A stretch of DNA of 64,000 nucleotides from Pseudomonadota bacterium (GTDB lineage: Bacteria > Pseudomonadota > Alphaproteobacteria > Rhizobiales > Xanthobacteraceae): contig JAFAGM010000044.1 in NCBI GenBank assembly GCA_023422775.1, positions 1-64,000 on the forward strand, in the 5' to 3' direction. The notes below the pieces were generated by a model that was not told the DNA's origin, did not search any database, and saw only the letters and a list, made by a program, of their open reading frames with translations. The position numbers were made by a program, and so were the translations under genes. Positions 61,224 to 64,000 of the stretch are shown here, one piece after another (position 1 is the first letter of the stretch; the number at the start of each line of letters is the position of its first letter).

Positions 61224-63512
61224 ATGGCGGCAGGCAGCGCAAAGCCGTTCGGCGGCAGGATCGACAAGACCATAGCGGGCTCGAAACCCTGGTGGCCGTC
61301 AGCACCCAGGCCGCCTGAGGGCGCGCCCAATATTCTCGTGGTGCTGTTCGACGACGTCGGGTTTTCCGATTTCGGCTGTTATGGTTCGACGATCAAAACG
61401 CCGACCATCGACAGGCTGGCGGCAGAGGGCCTGCGCTACTCGGGGTTTCACACCACCGCGATGTGCTCGACCACGCGTGCGGCGCTGTTGACCGGGCGCA
61501 ACCATCATTCGGTCGGCGTCGGCTGTCTCGCCAATTTCGATAGCGGCTACCCCGGCTATCGCGGCAAGATCGCGCGCGAGGCGGGAACGCTGGCGGAGAT
61601 GCTGCGGCCGCACGGCTATCGCAACTACATGGTCGGCAAATGGCACGTCACGCCGCTGACCGAAAGCGGCGCCACCGGGCCGTTCGACGGCTGGCCGCTC
61701 GGCCGCGGCTTTGACCGGTTCTACGGCTTCCTCGACGCCGAGACCGACCAGTTCGCGCCTGAACTCGTGTCCGACAATGCACACATCGATGCCCCCGGCA
61801 CATTTGCCGACGGCTATCATCTGACATCTGACCTGATCGACCAGTCGATCCGCTTCATCGCCGATCACACCGCCGACCGGCCCGATATTCCCTGGCTGAC
61901 CTGGGTGGCGCTCGGCGCCTGCCACGCGCCGCACCAGGCGCCATCAGACATCATCAGAAGCTACGATCCGATGTTCGCCCACGGCTGGGACGTCGAGCGA
62001 GAGCAGCGGATGGCGCGGCAGAAGGCAATGGGGATCGTGCCGGCGGAAACCACGTTGCCGGCGCGCAATGACGGCGTCAAGGCATGGGAGGAGCACAACG
62101 CGGACGAACGGCGCGTCTTCACGCGGCTGCAGGCGGCCTTCGCCGGCATGCTCGACCATGCCGACCGGCATCTGGCACGGCTGATCGCTTTTCTCGACAA
62201 GGCCGGCATCCGCGACAACACATTGATCCTGGTGCTCTCGGACAACGGAGCGAGCCAGGAAGGCGGGCCGTGGGGCTTCGTCAATGCCATGGGGCCGTAC
62301 AATTTCCGTCCCGAGCCGATGGCGGAAAAACTGCGCCGGATCGACGACATCGGCGGACCCGACTCGCACAGCAATTTTCCGCATGGCTGGGCGATGGCGT
62401 CGAACACGCCGCTGCGGCGCTACAAGCAGAACACCCACGGCGGCGGCATCCGCGATCCCTTCATCATGACATGGCCGCAGAAGATCGCCGCGCGAGGCGA
62501 GGTGCGCCACCAGTTCGTCCACGCCTGCGACCTGACGCCGACCCTGCTCGATCTGATCGGTATCAAGGCGCCAGCCGAAATAGGCGGCGTTGCGCAGATG
62601 CCGATCGAAGGTGAAAGCTTTTTGCGCTCCATCACGGATGCTGCGGCGCCCTCCAAAGCGTCACCGCAATACTTTGAAATGTTCGGGCATCGCGGGATCT
62701 GGCAGGACGGCTGGAAAGCGGTTTCGTTCCATCCCTCGGGCACGCCGTTCGAGAACGACAAATGGGAACTGTTTCATCTGGAGAAGGACTTTTCGGAAAC
62801 GGACGATCTGGCGACGAGACAGCCCGAGCGGCTCGCAGAAATGATAAAGCTGTGGTGGAGCGAGGCCGAGAAGCACAACGTGCTGCCGCTCGATGACCGG
62901 TTCGGTCCGCGTTTTGCGGAAAACGCCGCGCGATTTCACGGCGCGCGCAACAAGTTCACCTTTCACGCCGGCATGGGGCACGTGCCGACCGATGTCGCGC
63001 CCGACGTCCGCAGCCGCAGCTACACGATCGAAGCCCATGTGGAAATTCCTGATGGTGGCGCAGAGGGCGTGCTGATCGCCCATGGCGACGCCACGTCCGG
63101 CTACAGCCTCTACATCAAGGACGGCAGGCTGGTGCACGACCTCAACATCGGCGGCGGCCATGAGATCGTGACCTCGGATCGCAAGGTGACGTCAGGTGCG
63201 CACCGGCTCGGCGTGCATGTCGAGCGTCTGCTGCGCAAGGAGCCGCCGGCCAAGGGGGCGCGGACGGGCGTCACCGCCTACACGCTGGTGATCGATGGCG
63301 AACCGGCCGGTTCGATCCAGACCCAGATGGCGTTCAACAATTTCATCTCATGGTCCGGCCTCGACATCGGCCGCGACCGCTCCAGCCCGGTCTCGCACTA
63401 CGAGGCGCCGTTCGAGTTCACCGGGCGACTGCTGCGCGTGACGGTCGACATGCATCCCGACCAGAGGCTCGACGGCGAGGGTGTGGGGGCGGCGGAGATG
63501 GCAAGGCAGTAG
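61224..63512 (+). CDS. Arylsulfatase-type sulfatase (AtsA-like)
   Basis: 762 residues of the alkaline-phosphatase-like superfamily. The metal site LFDDVGFSDFG and KWHVTPL follow, and the formylglycine motif is CSTTRAALLTGRN at Cys81. Consensus is Cys-x-Pro-x-Arg; here Thr replaces Pro. GDHLTL-type DNGA (LSDNGASQEGG) also appears. The C-terminal about 200 residues are a jelly-roll extension of AtsA-type enzymes. It hydrolyses sulfate esters. The ATG at 61224 is chosen from AAGGGAGGAA. Confidence 0.9.
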   Translation: MAAGSAKPFGGRIDKTIAGSKPWWPSAPRPPEGAPNILVVLFDDVGFSDFGCYGSTIKTPTIDRLAAEGLRYSGFHTTAMCSTTRAALLTGRNHHSVGVGCLANFDSGYPGYRGKIAREAGTLAEMLRPHGYRNYMVGKWHVTPLTESGATGPFDGWPLGRGFDRFYGFLDAETDQFAPELVSDNAHIDAPGTFADGYHLTSDLIDQSIRFIADHTADRPDIPWLTWVALGACHAPHQAPSDIIRSYDPMFAHGWDVEREQRMARQKAMGIVPAETTLPARNDGVKAWEEHNADERRVFTRLQAAFAGMLDHADRHLARLIAFLDKAGIRDNTLILVLSDNGASQEGGPWGFVNAMGPYNFRPEPMAEKLRRIDDIGGPDSHSNFPHGWAMASNTPLRRYKQNTHGGGIRDPFIMTWPQKIAARGEVRHQFVHACDLTPTLLDLIGIKAPAEIGGVAQMPIEGESFLRSITDAAAPSKASPQYFEMFGHRGIWQDGWKAVSFHPSGTPFENDKWELFHLEKDFSETDDLATRQPERLAEMIKLWWSEAEKHNVLPLDDRFGPRFAENAARFHGARNKFTFHAGMGHVPTDVAPDVRSRSYTIEAHVEIPDGGAEGVLIAHGDATSGYSLYIKDGRLVHDLNIGGGHEIVTSDRKVTSGAHRLGVHVERLLRKEPPAKGARTGVTAYTLVIDGEPAGSIQTQMAFNNFISWSGLDIGRDRSSPVSHYEAPFEFTGRLLRVTVDMHPDQRLDGEGVGAAEMARQ

Positions 63513-63523
63513 TCACCGCCCGC

Positions 63524-63608
63524 CGTCATTGCGAGCGGAGCGAAGCAATCCATGCCTCGGCACGGGGATAGATGGATTGCTTCGTCGAAAGGGCTCCTCG
63601 CAATGACG
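63524..63608. repeat. Family A palindromic intergenic repeat, copy 3
   Basis: Same arms as copies at 16675 and 36897: CGTCATTGCGAGCGGAG, AAGCAATCCATG on the left and ATGGATTGCTTCG, CGCAATGACG on the right. It lies between convergent genes. Confidence 0.85.
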
Positions 63609-63616
63609 CGGTGAGA

Positions 63617-64000
63617 TTATTCCGCCGCCTGCTTGACGGTGCCTCGCGCACCCGGCTGCACATCAGCATCCGGATCTCCCGCGCGGCCCCAGCGCCCGAG
63701 CATTTCCGAGAACCGGTCGAGATAAAGGTAGACCACCGGCGTCGTGAACAGCGTCAGCGCCTGGCTGACGAGCAGGCCGCCGACCATGGCGTAGCCGAGC
63801 GGCTGGCGGATTTCCGAGCCGGTGCCGGTGCCCAGCATCAAGGGCACGCCGCCGAGTAGCGCCGCCATCGTCGTCATCATGATCGGCCTGAACCGCAGCA
63901 GCGCCGCCTGACGGATCGCGGCTTCGGGCTCCAGATGCTGGTCGCGCTCGGCCGCGATGGCGAAGTCGACCATCATGATGCCGTTCTTCTTCACGATGCC
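63617..64000 (-). CDS. RND efflux permease, C-terminal fragment cut by window edge
   Basis: The last 128 codons of an AcrB/MdtC-type permease: GIVKKNGIMMVDFAIAAERD (conserved TM helix start), then PIMMTTMAALLGGVPLMLGTG and GGLLVSQALTLFTTPVVYLYLD, the usual RND end. The coding frame runs off the window without a start. The tail (RAGDPDADVQPGARGTVKQ) is poorly conserved. Confidence 0.9.
   Translation of the reverse strand, partial: GIVKKNGIMMVDFAIAAERDQHLEPEAAIRQAALLRFRPIMMTTMAALLGGVPLMLGTGTGSEIRQPLGYAMVGGLLVSQALTLFTTPVVYLYLDRFSEMLGRWGRAGDPDADVQPGARGTVKQAAE

Noticed and set aside
1..64000. CRISPR arrays, IS elements or prophage genes
   Set aside because: No regularly spaced repeats, transposase or phage structural genes were found; the repeats seen are dispersed singletons.

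Overview
The window is a high-GC alphaproteobacterial chromosome segment, most likely from Bradyrhizobium or a close relative. The grounds are a coxMNOP-type alternative cytochrome oxidase operon, an acpXL/fabZ/fabF/fabF/lpxXL cluster for very-long-chain lipid A acylation, DUF2189, DUF2865 and OpgC family proteins, and several intergenic palindromic repeat families typical of that group. There is no phage, insertion sequence, CRISPR array or rRNA. The one tRNA found is tRNA-Gln(CTG).

Layout. 0.1-4.9 kb: an alpha/beta hydrolase, class II DAHP synthase, dgkA and glutamine-dependent nadE. 4.9-10.9 kb: a minus-strand oxidase operon (subunits II, I, III-like, III, IV) divergent from a DUF2189 membrane protein. 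10.9-17.8 kb: secreted proteins of unknown function, then cysS, a 38-residue membrane peptide, a GNAT acetyltransferase and cimA in a tightly overlapping run, followed by VOC and LOG proteins. cysS is preceded by a tiny ORF with two Cys codons and mutually exclusive hairpins, which reads as a cysteine attenuator; this is the most interesting signal in the window. 18-31 kb: an Atm1-type ABC exporter, psd-pssA phospholipid genes, an RraA-like protein, a Bug/TctC receptor, a GT87 protein, motA-motB and two tandem kup potassium transporters.

31-41.4 kb: GYD, OpgC, GNAT and rhodanese proteins, an aminotransferase with a PotF-like binding protein, then the lipid A very-long-chain cluster, which lacks the alcohol dehydrogenase found in the rhizobial version. 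41.6-52 kb: a GlcG/HbpS-like secreted protein, a copper chaperone (PCuAC) divergent from an outer-membrane barrel across paired 22-bp-spaced direct repeats, MgtC, an AhpD-like protein, a HerA-type ATPase, a PAS-GGDEF-EAL protein and an MFS exporter.

52.1-59.5 kb looks like an accessory catabolic island: a TetR regulator with a perfect 20-bp operator, a PIG-L/4-oxalomesaconate-hydratase-like protein, a 4,5-dihydroxyphthalate-decarboxylase-like protein, a two-domain extradiol dioxygenase, an acyl-CoA dehydrogenase bracketed by inverted repeats, an outer-membrane barrel and an HpcH/HpaI aldolase. Its edges carry gene relics: the 3' end of a Bug receptor gene and the frameshifted C-terminus of a cytochrome P450. 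59.6-64 kb: a GreA-like factor, tRNA-Gln, a TetR/arylsulfatase divergent pair with its own palindromic operator, and the C-terminal end of an RND efflux permease cut by the window edge.

Three dispersed repeat families were recognised by eye: family A (three copies, CGTCATTGCGAG...CGCAATGACG), family B (two copies, built around CCAGTACnCC and a GCGGGG-type palindrome) and family C (four copies, containing GCGAAGTGGATACCGG and usually a GGTTCTGAT hairpin).
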